Part shown: piece after piece, positions 46,228-57,854 of the stretch | How positions within the stretch are numbered: the stretch's first letter is position 1 | Layout: each line of letters begins with the position of its first letter | Assembly: GCA_024364735.1 (NCBI GenBank) | Contig: JAGFNQ010004017.1 | Location: forward strand, 93,707 to 157,706 | Length of the DNA: 64,000 nt | Direction of reading: 5' to 3' | DNA from: Boesenbergia rotunda | Taxonomy: Eukaryota; Streptophyta; Magnoliopsida; Zingiberales; Zingiberaceae | Program-made: the position numbers and the translations under genes | Notes under the pieces: generated by a model | Told to the model about the DNA's origin: nothing | What the model saw: the letters and a program-made list of their open reading frames with translations, nothing else | The model's database searches: none

Positions 46228-46705
46228 TCTACTGCCTAGCTCCCAGCTCGGACTTAACCTAGTTCCCAACCAGATTTGCCTAACCCTCGAGTTAGGTCTA
46301 GTCTCTCGGTAGACTTCCACCTTGCCAGCATGCGATCTCCCCGATCCATCTGGACTTCACCTAGTCCCACTAGGTGTGCCTAGTCCCACTAGGTCTTTTG
46401 CCATGCCAGCGTACGATCTCCCCGATCTACCTGGACTTCACCTAGTCCCACTAGGTCTGCCTAGTCCCACTAGGTCTTTTGCCATGCCAGCGTACGATCT
46501 CCCCGATCTACCTGGACTTCACCTAGTCCCACTAGGTCTGCCTAGTCCCACTAGGTCTTTTGCCATGCCAGCGTACGATCTCCCCGATCTACCTGGACTT
46601 CACCTAGTCCCACTAGGTCTGCCTAGTCCCACTAGGTCTTTTGCCATGCCAGCGTACGATCTCCCCGATCTACCTGGACTTCACCTAGTCCCACTAGGTC
46701 TTTCC
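46228..46705 (-). repeat. Hairpins and 81-bp tandem repeat in SIRE-D LTR
   Basis: The 81-bp unit (starts near 46401, 46482, 46563, 46644) carries two hairpins CCTAGT/ACTAGG with loop CCC. Before it lie CCTAAC/GTTAGG with loop CCTCGA (46283-46300) and CTAGTT/AACCAG with loop CCC. In sense the loops are GGG or TCGAGG. Since 81 is a multiple of three, a 143-codon frame runs across it on plus, which I treat as incidental. Confidence 0.8.
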
Positions 46706-46955
46706 CAGTCAAGTCTCCAGTCAACCTTGACCCACTTGACTCACACATCATGACCACTCAAACATCATTATCAAACATCGAAACATACGACCTCGAGCTC
46801 ACCCGAGCTTACCAGACTCAAGCTCACCTGAGCTTTGTCAAACCAGGTCAATCCTGACCTAACCAAGATTGCACCAACAATCTCCCATAGACCTAAGCTC
46901 ACCCGAGCTCAGTCAAACTAGGTCAACCTTTGACCTAAACATGATTGCACCAACA

Positions 46956-48775
46956 ATCTCCCCCTTTTTGATGTTTGACAATATGTTTGAGAAAGACTAA
47001 TCCCTATTAGCCTTTCAATCTCTCCCATATTTCTCCCCCTTTGACACACATCAAACCTCTCCCCGAGAGTCTATATGGTCAAAGGTATACCCAATGAAAA
47101 TCCCATACTTTTCATTGAACCTATGCTCAACCTTGAGCACTCATGAAGATTCCCAATCTCTAAAAAAAAACCAAACACATGTTGTTAAGGAAGACCTCCC
47201 CCTCAAAACATGCTCTAAACCTCTATCATTGCACCAACAATGATTTTTGAGTTCCTAAACCTTTAGGAAAACTCAACTTGAGGTAATTGAGATTTTGAAA
47301 TTCAAAGTTTGAACCCAAAACTCTCCTTAACCCTTAAATGTTCACCAAACCATTTCCCTTTTTGATTTCACAATGAAATTTACCCAAATATACTTATACA
47401 AGTAATTCTAGGGTCTAGAGATTGTTAGGTTACTTAACAATGGGTTATTGGACTGAAAATAGACAGTTTCAGTCTGACCAATCGATTGGCGTTGGGAACC
47501 AATCGATTACACAGTCCTTAATCGATCAACTGATCGATTACGGCAGACTGTAATCGATCAAAGGATCGACTACGCGAGCTTCTGTGCTCGCAAAACATAC
47601 CTTCCAATCGATTGACCAATCGATTGGCTACTGTCCCAATCGATCACCTGATCGATTGGGAGTTTCTAAAATCTGAAAACAATTTCAGATCCGAAATTCA
47701 GAAACCCCTAAATAATTCTACAAAATTTAGAAAATTCTAAAATTTTGTGTTGACATTATTTATACCATATACTATCAAGGAAAAATAGTTTTCTATGAAA
47801 ATAACCTTTATTTCCAAAGATTGACACAAAATTGGAAACCTTGAAATATTTTAATGTTTCACTCTATTTTGTATCCAATTCATCAATGATGAGTGCTATC
47901 AAAAGATAGTCTTCACCAAGGTTTTCCATAATAGTTTTGAAATGTTTTTCAAAAACAATTTCCAACCATGTTCCTTGGGCTAAATGCACATGACTTGTAC
48001 ATTAGCTTTCCCAATGATTGGAGTTCATTGAACTTCATGTTTTTGATGAATCTAAAACTCAATATGATGTACTTTATCAACACCTTGAGTTTTGTTCATC
48101 ACCCTAACATCTCACTTGTTTCTAAGAAAAAAAACACAAGTCACCTTATAGTCTTAGTGAGATGATGAAAGTCATGTTCTCCCTAATCTAAGGGTTCATG
48201 CATTTTTACCTAGACATTATAAACTTTGATCATCCACCTAGGATGTCAATTAATGCCAATGTCCTTAATTTCAATAAATATTGATTTATGCATGATTAGT
48301 GACTATGACATGCATCATATTAGAATTTTCAAAAGAAATTATAACTAGATGATGCATGTATGACATGACATGTAATATTTTCATAATAAATATGAATGAT
48401 GAAATATAATGTCATGGCATGTGATAGGGCATACAAAAACATGGTATAGTAGCATAAAAGAAAATACATAGATTTCCTATCTAAGTATCAATAACTCATC
48501 GCTAAGCCATTGATAATCCTAACTTGCCCTAATTTCCAAGATAATGTCAAAACTCCCCAACTTGGCCTATCTTTGGATTCTAACCTAGTTGTGCCAACTT
48601 TATCAAGTTTAATCCTCCAAAAATATAGTTTGGCACAAATTTACTCCTCCTAGAGTAAACAAATGAATCCTTCATTTTCAAGGATAATAATTCCTTGAAA
48701 ATGTCCCAAAGTGTCAACTTCATCAAGGTTGGGTTAACTACCCTTCCAATTAGAGTTGACACTCCCTAGACCTAT
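46956..48775 (-). other. Non-coding 3' interior of SIRE-D
   Basis: Polypurine tracts lie at 46957-46972 (next to the LTR) and 47031-47043. An AATCGATT palindrome array occupies 47478-47665. No ORF follows the array in sense, unlike SIRE-A and SIRE-B. The rest is AT-rich with no recognised feature. Confidence 0.75.
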
Positions 48776-50445
48776 CTAGGGTGTGGCGAACACACTCTTA
48801 GGAACCCAAAACCTATTGGTGCACCTTGGGTGTTCTAGGTATTCACTAGGGATGACTTCCCTTGATACCTTCTTGAAGACTTTCTTAGGCTTCTCCGAAG
48901 CCTTAGTCACCTTTGTCTTGTCTTGGTCAACTCTAGGGATGGCTTCCCTTGCAACCTTGACTTGACTCCTAGACCTAGATTTAGTTCCATATTTATATGG
49001 AACTCTATGATAGGATGGACCATCATCCTTAGTCTTAGGTTTGTACCCCAAACCTCTCTTGCTCCTAGAGGGTCCTTGATTTCCTAAATCTAGGTTTTGA
49101 TCCTTAGATCCCTTAAATAGATTTTCTATTCGTTTGAGGGATTTTTCTAATTTATCAAGTTTTGACCTCAAAACTTGATTTTCAATCATTACCTCCTCAA
49201 GGCTTGGTTTTCTAATATAGCCTTGGTAATTTTTCTTTTTGGCCTTGGATTGGGTAGGTCTATCCTTAGATGATCTAAAATCTTCCCTATCCTTGGTTGT
49301 GGTAGACCTAGCATGAAAGGCTCTATATTTTTCTTTTGGTTTCTCATACCTCCTATTTTCATGATAAATAGCATTGAAATGATAATAATTATTTTTAGCA
49401 TGCATATTATCATGATTTAAATAAGTACCATTACCTAATGGTACCTTAGTGTTATTCTTGGAGGCTCCCCCTTGACTTGAGCTCCTCCTTTTAGCCTTGG
49501 TGGAATTCTTCCCCTTTGGACATTGATTTCGATAATGTCCCTTTTCTTTGCATGAGAAGCACACAATGTGCTTCTTATCCTTCTTTGCCACGGGGCCGAC
49601 CTCCTTTGGCTTCTCTTTGGTCTTGGGTGCCACTAGCACCTTCTTCTTGACCAATTTTGGACACTTACTCTTATAGTGTCCTCTTTCCCTACACTCAAAA
49701 AAATGATATGATTTTTATTCTTACAACTTGAAATTTTTATACCTTTGCTTGTAGGGGTATGGCATGACTCTTCACTTGATCCGGAAGTAGATACTTCTTC
49801 TTCTTCCGGAGTTAATGACCTTTGCTCCCCCTCAATCCTAGAGGTGGAGGCTTCTTCTTTTTCCTCCTCTTCTTCATTGACCTCAGATGAAGATGTTGAC
49901 GCTTTTCTTTGATCCGATGCCAATGGAACATTTTGCTCCTCTTCAACCCTTGAAGTGGAGGCTTCTTGAGCTTCGTCTTCGGATGTTGAGCACCTCTCAA
50001 CTTCCGAGTCCTCTTCACTTGATGAATCTCCCTCTTCGGATTTTTCTTGACTTGGTACAGTGGAGGGATCTTCATGAAGCCTTGCCAATGTGCTCCAAAG
50101 CTCTTTGGCGTCTTTGAATTCTCCAATCTTGTCCAAGATGGTGCTTGGCAATAGGTTGACCAATAACTTGGTCACTTTGTTGTTGGCCTCGCATCTCTTG
50201 ATTTGCTCCTCATTCCATTTGCTTTTCTTGAGGAGCTTCCCTTTTGTGCTTGTTGGAGCTTCAAAACCCTCCATTAGAGCAAACCATTGCTCTATCTCCA
50301 TCATGAAGAAATTTTCAATCTTTGACTTCCAAAGATTGAAATTTGCCTTGTCGAATGGTGGAGGTGCCCTTGTGTCATAGCCAAACTCCATTTTTGAAGA
50401 TGAACCCTTTTGATGATGATTTCTTGAAATTAGGGTTTCTTCCAA
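48776..50445 (-). pseudogene. gag: Gag of SIRE-D: truncated core, two zinc knuckles, frameshift
   Basis: The N-terminus (start at 50445, or at 50391 with MEFGYDTRAPPPF) has the Copia gag opening FDKANFNLWKSKIENFF and runs to KELWSTLARLHED. The second half of the gag core is missing, and an acidic Ser/Thr/Glu repeat region follows (ASTSRVEEEQ, ASTSRIEGEQ). The first zinc knuckle has ECRERGHYKSKC but Phe instead of its first Cys, and sits beside a run of seven A (49697-49703) where the frame shifts. The second knuckle CFSCKEKGHYRNQC is intact (about 49560). A Lys/Arg/Ser-rich stretch, a coiled coil and the C-terminal FWVPKS end follow. Because the element is young, the core deletion probably predates insertion. 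Confidence 0.8.
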
Positions 50446-50504
50446 CTTCTTCTTCTTCCTCTAGCTCTTGTCCTCTTGGCGATGAGTCCAAAGCAGAGCA
50501 ACCT

Positions 50505-50518
50505 TGCTCTGATACCAC
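50505..50518 (-). other. Primer binding site of SIRE-D
   Basis: On minus GTGGTATCAGAGCA, one base from the 5' LTR. Confidence 0.92.
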
Positions 50519-50519
50519 T

Positions 50520-52057
50520 TGTTGGGACCGATTGGCGAGCTAGAGGGGGGGTGATTAGCTTCGATTCGCTTGTAGATGATTTGTCGCTGCGGAAGACTTC
50601 AAGCAATCGCTAACACTTTGATTTTACTTGGTATCCACCCTGGTCGGGTGACTAATCCAAGGATCCACTCTCCTCACACTCTCATGCACTATGAAAGTCT
50701 CCTTCTTGAGGTGGAGAAACCTCTTACAAGCTTTTACAAAGATACAACAAGAACAAAGCAAATACAAAAAAATCTTACAAGATTTACAATAAATGAACTC
50801 CTTTGCTTTCCTTGCTATCTTCAAGCTTGTGATTGCCTCTAGAACTTGGAAATGCAACAGCACTAAGCTCCAAGGCTTCCCTTGAAATGGCAATGAAGTT
50901 GGAGAAGAAGAGGAGAAGACTGCGGCCAAAACCTGCGCGAAAGATCTTATACCCGTCGCCTAGGGTTTGGTAATCGATTACCCAATCGATTACCACGTCA
51001 CACTTAGCCGTTCAACGGCTAGTTTTCGAACCGTAATCGATTAGCCAATCGATTACCATTGCCCTGAATCGATTACCCAATCGATTCAGAGCCTCTCTGT
51101 TCTCTCGCGCAAACCGCCCTAATCGATTAGCCAATCGATTACCGATACCCTGAATCGATTACCCAATCGATTCAGGATCCTTCTGTCCTCTCGCGAAAAC
51201 CGCTCTAATCGATCACCTGATCGATTGGCCCAATCGATTGCCCAATCGATTGAGTCCACCCTAACTTGTTCCCACAAGTCCAGGATCCCCTACCAAGTGT
51301 CCGGTCAACCCCGTTGACCAACTTGGATTTCTACTGCCTAGCTCCCAGCTCGGACTTAACCTAGTTCCCAACCAGATTTGCCTAACCCTCGAGTTAGGTC
51401 TAGTCTCTCGGTAGACTTCCACCTTGCCAGTATGCGATCTCCCCGATCCATCTGGACTTCACCTAGTCCCACTAGGTGTGCCTAGTCCCACTAGGTCTTT
51501 TGCCATGCCAGCGTACGATCTCCCCGATCTACCTGGACTTCACCTAGTCCCACTAGGTCTGCCTAGTCCCACTAGGTCTTTTGCCATGCCAGCGTACGAT
51601 CTCCCCGATCTACCTGGACTTCACCTAGTCCCACTAGGTCTGCCTAGTCCCACTAGGTCTTTTGCCATGCCAGCGTACGATCTCCCCGATCTACCTGGAC
51701 TTCACCTAGTCCCACTAGGTCTGCCTAGTCCCACTAGGTCTTTTGCCATGCCAGCGTACGATCTCCCCGATCTACCTGGACTTCACCTAGTCCCACTAGG
51801 TCTTTCTCAGTCAAGTCTCCAGTCAACCTTGACCCACTTGACTCACACATCATGACCACTCAAACATCATTATCAAACATCGAAACATACGACCTCGAGC
51901 TCACCCGAGCTTACCAGACTCAAGCTCACCTGAGCTTTGTCAAACCAGGTCAATCCTGACCTAACCAAGATTGCACCAACAATCTCCCATAGACCTAAGC
52001 TCACCCGAGCTCAGTCAAACTAGGTCAACCTTTGACCTAAACATGATTGCACCAACA
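50520..52057 (-). repeat. SIRE-D 5' LTR
   Basis: 1538 bp, differing from the 3' LTR by only a few substitutions and short indels (for example GCATGCG/GTATGCG near 51431). TATA box complement at 50946-50951, palindromes 50970-51255, hairpins and 81-bp repeats about 51330-51810. Confidence 0.93.
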
Positions 52058-52062
52058 CACTG

Positions 52063-52338
52063 GGGATAGGGCAGGAAGTGAGGAAAATGATTTAGGTGTT
52101 TGTTTTGCTGGTGGTAGTTGGATCCATCTATCTGAGCAGGGATCTTCATCGTCGACGCATCCTTTGGTAAGATATGTAGACTTGATGTTTATTTCGGATG
52201 AATTGAGGTTGCTACTACTTAGATTTTGTGTGGATTGATAGAGATGAAGTAAGATTTTGTTCGAATTTCTATTGTCGGGATTCTGTGCTTGGAACGTGTT
52301 CATATTGTGGATTAGATATGGAGGTGACTGTTGGATTG
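52063..52338 (+). other. Possible host transcript segment, right of SIRE-D
   Basis: An open stretch (GSEENDLGVCFAGGSWIHL) ends at a donor-like site TTTG|GTAAGATATG near 52167 and is followed by T-rich intron-like DNA up to the GYP-family solo LTR. No family recognised. Confidence 0.35.
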
Positions 52339-55157
52339 TGTAACACCCCAAATTTGTCAATGTAAAATCATGACAATGTATGAAAATGGTTATAATGAAA
52401 TGATATGAATTTCATGCAATCACATGCCATGAAATGTTAAGAATGCATGAAATATTATATTCATGAAATATTATTATCATGAAATATTAGCATGAAATAT
52501 TATATTCATGAATATGGAATATTAAAAATATTATGAAATAATATTTTTGGAATATTATGAAATATTCTGAATTCATAAAATATTATTCATATTATGAAAT
52601 TTCATGATGGGCTTGGTTTATTGGGCTTGGAAATGAATGGTGCTAAAAAGAAAGTGCAAAGTGGAGGAAGCAAGGATTGAACCTTGGACCTCCTAGTTGC
52701 ACTCACCATGTCATAACCAATGAACCAAGCAATAATCTTGTAGAAGGAGTAAGGAACATGCTTGTTAAGTGGGTAAGAGTGAAGAGACATGTCTTTTCAT
52801 GAGAAAAGTATAAATAGGTGGAAGTTGGAGCAACTTCCTTCTTTCCTTTTCTTCTTCCTCTTCATCTTCCAAAACCGAAAACCCCTTTCTCCCTTCCCCT
52901 TCCATTTTCGAAAACAAGATCTAGGGTTCTAGCCCTAGAAAAGTTGGAAGGAAGAAAACCCTCCAAAGACCTTGTCACTACTAAGTTCAAGAAGGCTTAG
53001 AGGAAGATTCCAAGAGAAGGATTCTCACTCACCCTCCAAGTGTAGGGTACCCTACAATTTAAAGAGAAGAGTAAATTTCCAGCGCTAGGATGTAAGTATC
53101 CTCTCGCCTGCAGTGTAATCGTTTCGTTTGATTAGTATGTATTTCTTGTTGTTGTTGTTGAAAAGGGAACCTTCTTCCCTTGTAACCATTCGGCCACCAC
53201 CATGGAATGGGTTTTGGTTGCTTCTTGATACATGAGGATATCCCTAAGAACTTAGGGTATGGATGTATGTTGTTTTCCAAATTTTTGAGAAGACAAAAAC
53301 TAGGGTTTGGTGTCCACAAGGTTTCGGCCACCTATGCTTGGAGGTCCAAGAAGGGGATTTTTGATCAAGCTTTGATATATGCTAGTACCCCTAGGGATTT
53401 TAGACCCATAGGTGTTGTTTCCAAATTTTTGGGAGAACAAAACACTAGGGTTTCCCCTTGGGAGACTTTCGGCCACCCCCTTGGAGGGAGGCCTTGGTCC
53501 CTTTGGTTATAAGAATACATTCCTTAAAACTTAAGGTAAATGTGTATGGGTTTTCTTAATGGTGTTATGTACAAAATTCTAGGGTTACCCCTTGTGTAGG
53601 TTTCGGCCAAGAGAAGAATGGCTAGAGTTTTTGTGTTGCTTGATATCCTAATATGTTCCCATGATTAGTGGTGTAGATAACATGTTTGTGTGAATGTTTG
53701 TGTGAAGGTTGGATGTCAAAAACCTAGCCTAGTCATGTTACACCATTCGGCCACCCTTGTAAGTCAGGGTTAGTGGAATCTAACCTCAATTTGAAGTATA
53801 AACCATGGTCAATTGTTAACATGAAGCATGCTACTACATATGTGATGTGTGTATAATTTATGTGACCTATCTTGTTAGGTATTAAAGCATGTCTTATAGC
53901 CCATGGGGCACCTTGATGATATGAACATGATGTGTTTGATAATATGCCTAAAAAAGGGTTACTCTATTAAAACTGGGATCAAGAGCACCCGAATGCGTGG
54001 TGTGTCCCTAAGGGATCAAGAGCACCCGAATGTGTGGTGTGTCCCTTTGAGAAGAGATTAAGAGTACCTTTAGGCATATACATATATGAGTAATTGCATG
54101 ATAAATTACTTTACTTTGAAAAGTTGTGTACCCGACTCGGAAGGGGGTCGTTAAACAAATCCAATGAGCATGTTAAGGTCATGGCATTGGTAGGACGGAA
54201 GGGTCCTGCTCTAATTAGATTGGTGGCTCGCTACCCCAATTTATTAGGGAACGCGCATGATGTGGTACGACAACTGGGCCCTGGATGATGATATGATATT
54301 TTGAAGTACTTACCATTATGGAACCTTTTGAAAAACATACTTTTCTCATCATGTGATAATATTGTTCCGTAAAGTACTTAGAGATAAATTGATGTGATGT
54401 TTATGATGCTTTGATGAGATGCTTATGATGCTGATAATTCTATCTGATTACTATGTACATGATATGATGTATTGATATGGATTTTGCGAGTAGGCCCGGA
54501 TTCTTACTAAGCATGTTTTGCTTACTAGTTCCTGTTATTTTTCTTATGCTGTAGATAGCGGTAAGAAATACTCGAACTAAAGGAAGAGGCAGAGGGAAGG
54601 TTGGAGGATGTGTGTGGTGATGGCTCGGGAAAAGATGAAAGATTCTATCTACCGTAGTTTTGTCTAGAATCTAACTGCTTCCTATAAAAGATTGAAATTG
54701 TATTACTATACTCTGAGTATATGATGATTGTGACTACTCTACTGTTAGAGATATGAAACCTAAGCCATGTTAGCTAATACTACTATTAATGTCTAATTCC
54801 TATAGTATGCATGCTCAGTAAAATGCTAGATGTTTACTATTTTCGGTTGCTTATGAATGCTTCTTTTGTATATGCTTCTTTTGCATGTATCTAAGACTAG
54901 ATAACTCTTGCTATATTCTTACTTGAGATTTCATGCTATAGTGTGTTAAATGATTTTCATATTAGGTTGTAAATGCATGTAGATATAAAAGAAATGAAAA
55001 ACCTTGCTTGGTAAATTAGTTTTCAATAAGCATGCTTATTACTAGTTCATGTATTGTAACTGTTTTGTTTGGATATACATGTTTAACATGATTGGATGAT
55101 ATGAATGTATGGACCCGTAACCCCGCCTTTAGGGTAGATATAAGGTCGGGCGTTACA
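52339..55157 (+). mobile_element. Solo LTR of the GYP-1 family
   Basis: 2819 bp, TGTAACACCCC...GGGCGTTACA, flanked by the perfect duplication GATTG (52334-52338 and 55158-55162). Orientation is opposite to GYP-1. It carries TATA box TATAAATA at 52809-52816, donor-like GTAAGTATCC at 53092-53101, degenerate repeats with TTTCGGCCA (53180-53760), a 39-bp duplication (53978-54047) and the short open frame at 54181-54288. It arose by recombination between the two LTRs of a full element. Confidence 0.92.
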
Positions 55158-55162
55158 GATTG

Positions 55163-56823
55163 ATCCTATTTTGGATCTGTTCTTGAATGGATTTTGCCTA
55201 TGTTTTCAAGTTTAACTAGAGATTGTTTCTGTTGTAAGTTGATACAAACTGAGGAATTTGATTAGCATGTGGATTGTGTAGTAAACATATTAGGTTGTGA
55301 ATTTTAGCTTGATCAATGTGGTTTGGGTGAAGAGTCCTGTTCGAATCTGTGAACACTTGACTTCATTCTGTTTAGAAGGTTTGTATTCTAAGAATTGGCT
55401 CCTTGTGGTGGTGGGGATGATAGGGTGCTTATGCCATTGGTTCTGTTTTGTTTAGCTATTGCTTTTGGTGGTAATGTGTTTGCCGTGAGTCATCTTTGAG
55501 CTTAGGGATTTCATTTTGTTTTGATGTTTATGGGTTTTGATCTCCTATTGTTTTACCATGAGCTACAATTGATGGAATGGGATTTAGTTTGGAGTAAATG
55601 ACCAGGAGGTGGATTATATGTAGCTTAATTACCCTTGGTGTGCAAGCTCACACCTTAAGTTACTTATTGAGGTGGTATAGGATTTGAAGGGATTTCAGTT
55701 TGGGATAAAACCTAATTTGTACCTAACCTTAGTAGTTTGGAGTGATTAGGAACTAATCATTTAATTTAGAATTAATTAAATGAACGTGATAATTAGAGAT
55801 AATCCTAATACGGCTAAATTGTTAGTTAGCTACTTACGACTTGTGTGATAGCTAAAAATTAAGTCCTTTGATATAGGGCATTGATTTGCTTTGGACTTTT
55901 GGATGGGTTTTTCTCTACACTTACGTGCTTCTTCATTGGAGACGGTTGTCTTCTACTTATTTAAGTAGATATGTTTTTTATATGTTCAGCTTATTGCTAT
56001 GAATAGTAGTAGGCTTTTACCTTATATTTGCTCTTGGTTATCTCTGCTTGGTAGCTGCTTGTACTTGTGATTCTCTAGTTTATGTCAATACAGTCTCTAC
56101 TTTGATACTCTTACTCTGCAAAGTACACATGTTTGTATGTGTGCATAGGAGTAGTGGTATTTTACGTATACCTGGCATTGAGGTGTTCACTAGTTATAGT
56201 TTACCTCGTATACCTAGTTGCATGGTAGTTAGGTTATGATACATGAATTAGACCTATGCATGTCATATTATGTTATGAATGATGATCTGGTGGGTATTGC
56301 ATTGATTAGTGTTATACACCATCCTTGCATTGTTACACGCGGACGACCATCGGCTCCCTTATGGTCTGAGCTCGTCGTTAGTCATATCGGAATCTGCTCA
56401 ATTGACCACTCAGGGGTTAGTGGTTGTCAGAGTGTTGTAGTTTTCCCTATCATGCAACGCCTGACAACTCAGGAGTAGTGGTAGATCGGAGCAATGTGCA
56501 GATAGGGATCTCTCCACTTTTCGATGTGAGGAGATGAGAGCGGTGCTCCCCCATCTTTTGGGGTAGGAGTGTGCACTCCGCCTGCATCCTGTCCACTTGG
56601 TCACTCTGGAATAGTGGTAGTAAAGTGCATACAGTTATCACAACTCTACCCACTCGGTTGTCTACATACGACATGTGACGATGGCTTGACTAGCATCAGG
56701 AGTGTCACATGACATTGAATCATGTGTATATAATGCATCGGTTGCATTTGATTGTGTTTGCTGCACTTAGATTGAGTTATATCTATATATGTTTGACATG
56801 CACGTACAAGAAGTATTATGCAT
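55163..56823 (+). other. Unassigned, partly intron-like sequence right of the solo LTR
   Basis: 55163-56300 is T-rich with no ORF and looks like intron or intergenic DNA. 56330-56660 is more GC-rich with a loosely repeated phrase of the type CCACTCAGGGGTTAGTGG, which may be part of an unrecognised LTR. SIRE-E is inserted at its end. Confidence 0.4.
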
Positions 56824-57333
56824 TGTAGGACCGGTGCCGTCGATACAGGGGGAGTGAATATCGACCGTTAAAAAATCTTTGGAAACTTCATAGAAAACTT
56901 GGATCGTTCTAGACTTAGAGCGTTAGTGCAGCGAAAAATAAATAGAACGAAAAAGACAATAACGACACAGCACACGCGGGATTTACTTGGTTCCCAACCC
57001 CCAGGGTCAGTACATCCAAGGCCTAAGCACGGGAACGCCCGTCCACTATTGGTCTCCTTTCTGAACTTTCTGGAGGTGGAGAAACTCGTCTTACAGTGCA
57101 GAAGTACAATGAAAATATAGCAAGGTAAGTACAGAATAATAAAACGCAAACCGAACAAGCAAGTTTTTGAAACTCGGACGATCTGGACCTCCGAAGTGCC
57201 GCACACTTCCTCCTGGAGCCTCCCGGTCATGGAGCCTCGTCTTTAGCATGTTTTCGTCGGTTAGAATGATCAGAATCGCTCTGGAATGTTGTGTGTTGAA
57301 GCCTTGGGGTCGAGCCCCTTTTATAGTGCTCCT

Positions 57334-57700
57334 GGCGGCGCCTGATTCGCTGGGGGCGCCTGACACGTGCCTTCAGATCGGAGAACCTTCATCCGCAGGT
57401 CGGTCAGCGCTTATCCCTTCTGAATCGACCCCTGGAGCAGACTGGGGCGCCCGAGACCTCCTGGGTGCCTAGCTTGACTTGGTCAACTGGCTTCGTGGCT
57501 GATTTGGCATTGACCGTGGGCGTCCGTAACCTCCTGGGCGCCTAGCCCAGTGTGATTTCAAAGTGTTCTTGCTTCATTGCTATTTTGGCCTTGACCTTGG
57601 GTGCCCGGGACCTCCCGGGCGCCTAGCCTCAAAGCTTCCAACCCAAGACTGGGTTTTACTCTTTGATCTGGGCGCCCCCATCATTAGGCGCGCCTGGCTT
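57334..57700 (-). repeat. GGCGCC and CCCGGG palindrome array in SIRE-E LTR
   Basis: Repeats of the type GGGCGCC, often joined as GGGACCTCCCGGGCGCCTAG, lie upstream (in sense) of the TATA box. The corresponding array in the other LTR is at about 62824-63210. Confidence 0.8.
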
Positions 57701-57854
57701 GGCTGCTTTCCAGCCTTTTGTCTGCTTTGTCTCCGGTTCTTGGTACCTGCAAGATACACAAACACAAAGCAAATATACATACAATATTAGTCTTAAGGAC
57801 TTGGTTCAGAGTTCGGATTTCCATGAAACCCTAGGTCAAACCGATGCAAGTTCC

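Larger units (their letters stand above)
45411..46955 (-). repeat. SIRE-D 3' LTR
   Basis: 1545 bp. On plus: TGTTGGGACCGATTAGCG, the C-run complement GGGGGGGTGATTAGC, TATA box complement CTTATA at 45844-45849, AATCGATT palindromes (45870-46152), hairpins and 81-bp repeats (46228-46705), end CACCAACA. Confidence 0.93.
45411..52057 (-). mobile_element. SIRE-D: complete, young, gag-only Copia element
   Basis: LTRs 45411-46955 and 50520-52057 flank a 3.6-kb interior. The target-site duplication CACTG is perfect (45406-45410 and 52058-52062). The LTRs are nearly identical over their whole length, including the same number of 81-bp repeats, so insertion is recent. The interior in sense has the primer site, a gag with a deleted core and two zinc knuckles, a long non-coding stretch with an AATCGATT array, and polypurine tracts. 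It has no pol and no accessory ORF. Confidence 0.95.

Noticed and set aside
46322..46753. 143-codon open frame across SIRE-D LTR repeats (also 51424-51855)
   Set aside because: It is a translation of the 81-bp tandem repeat on the strand opposite to the element; no start context or domain.
46956..47665. Internal promoter and accessory gene in SIRE-D by analogy with SIRE-A
   Set aside because: The palindrome array is there but no TATA box or ORF follows it in sense.
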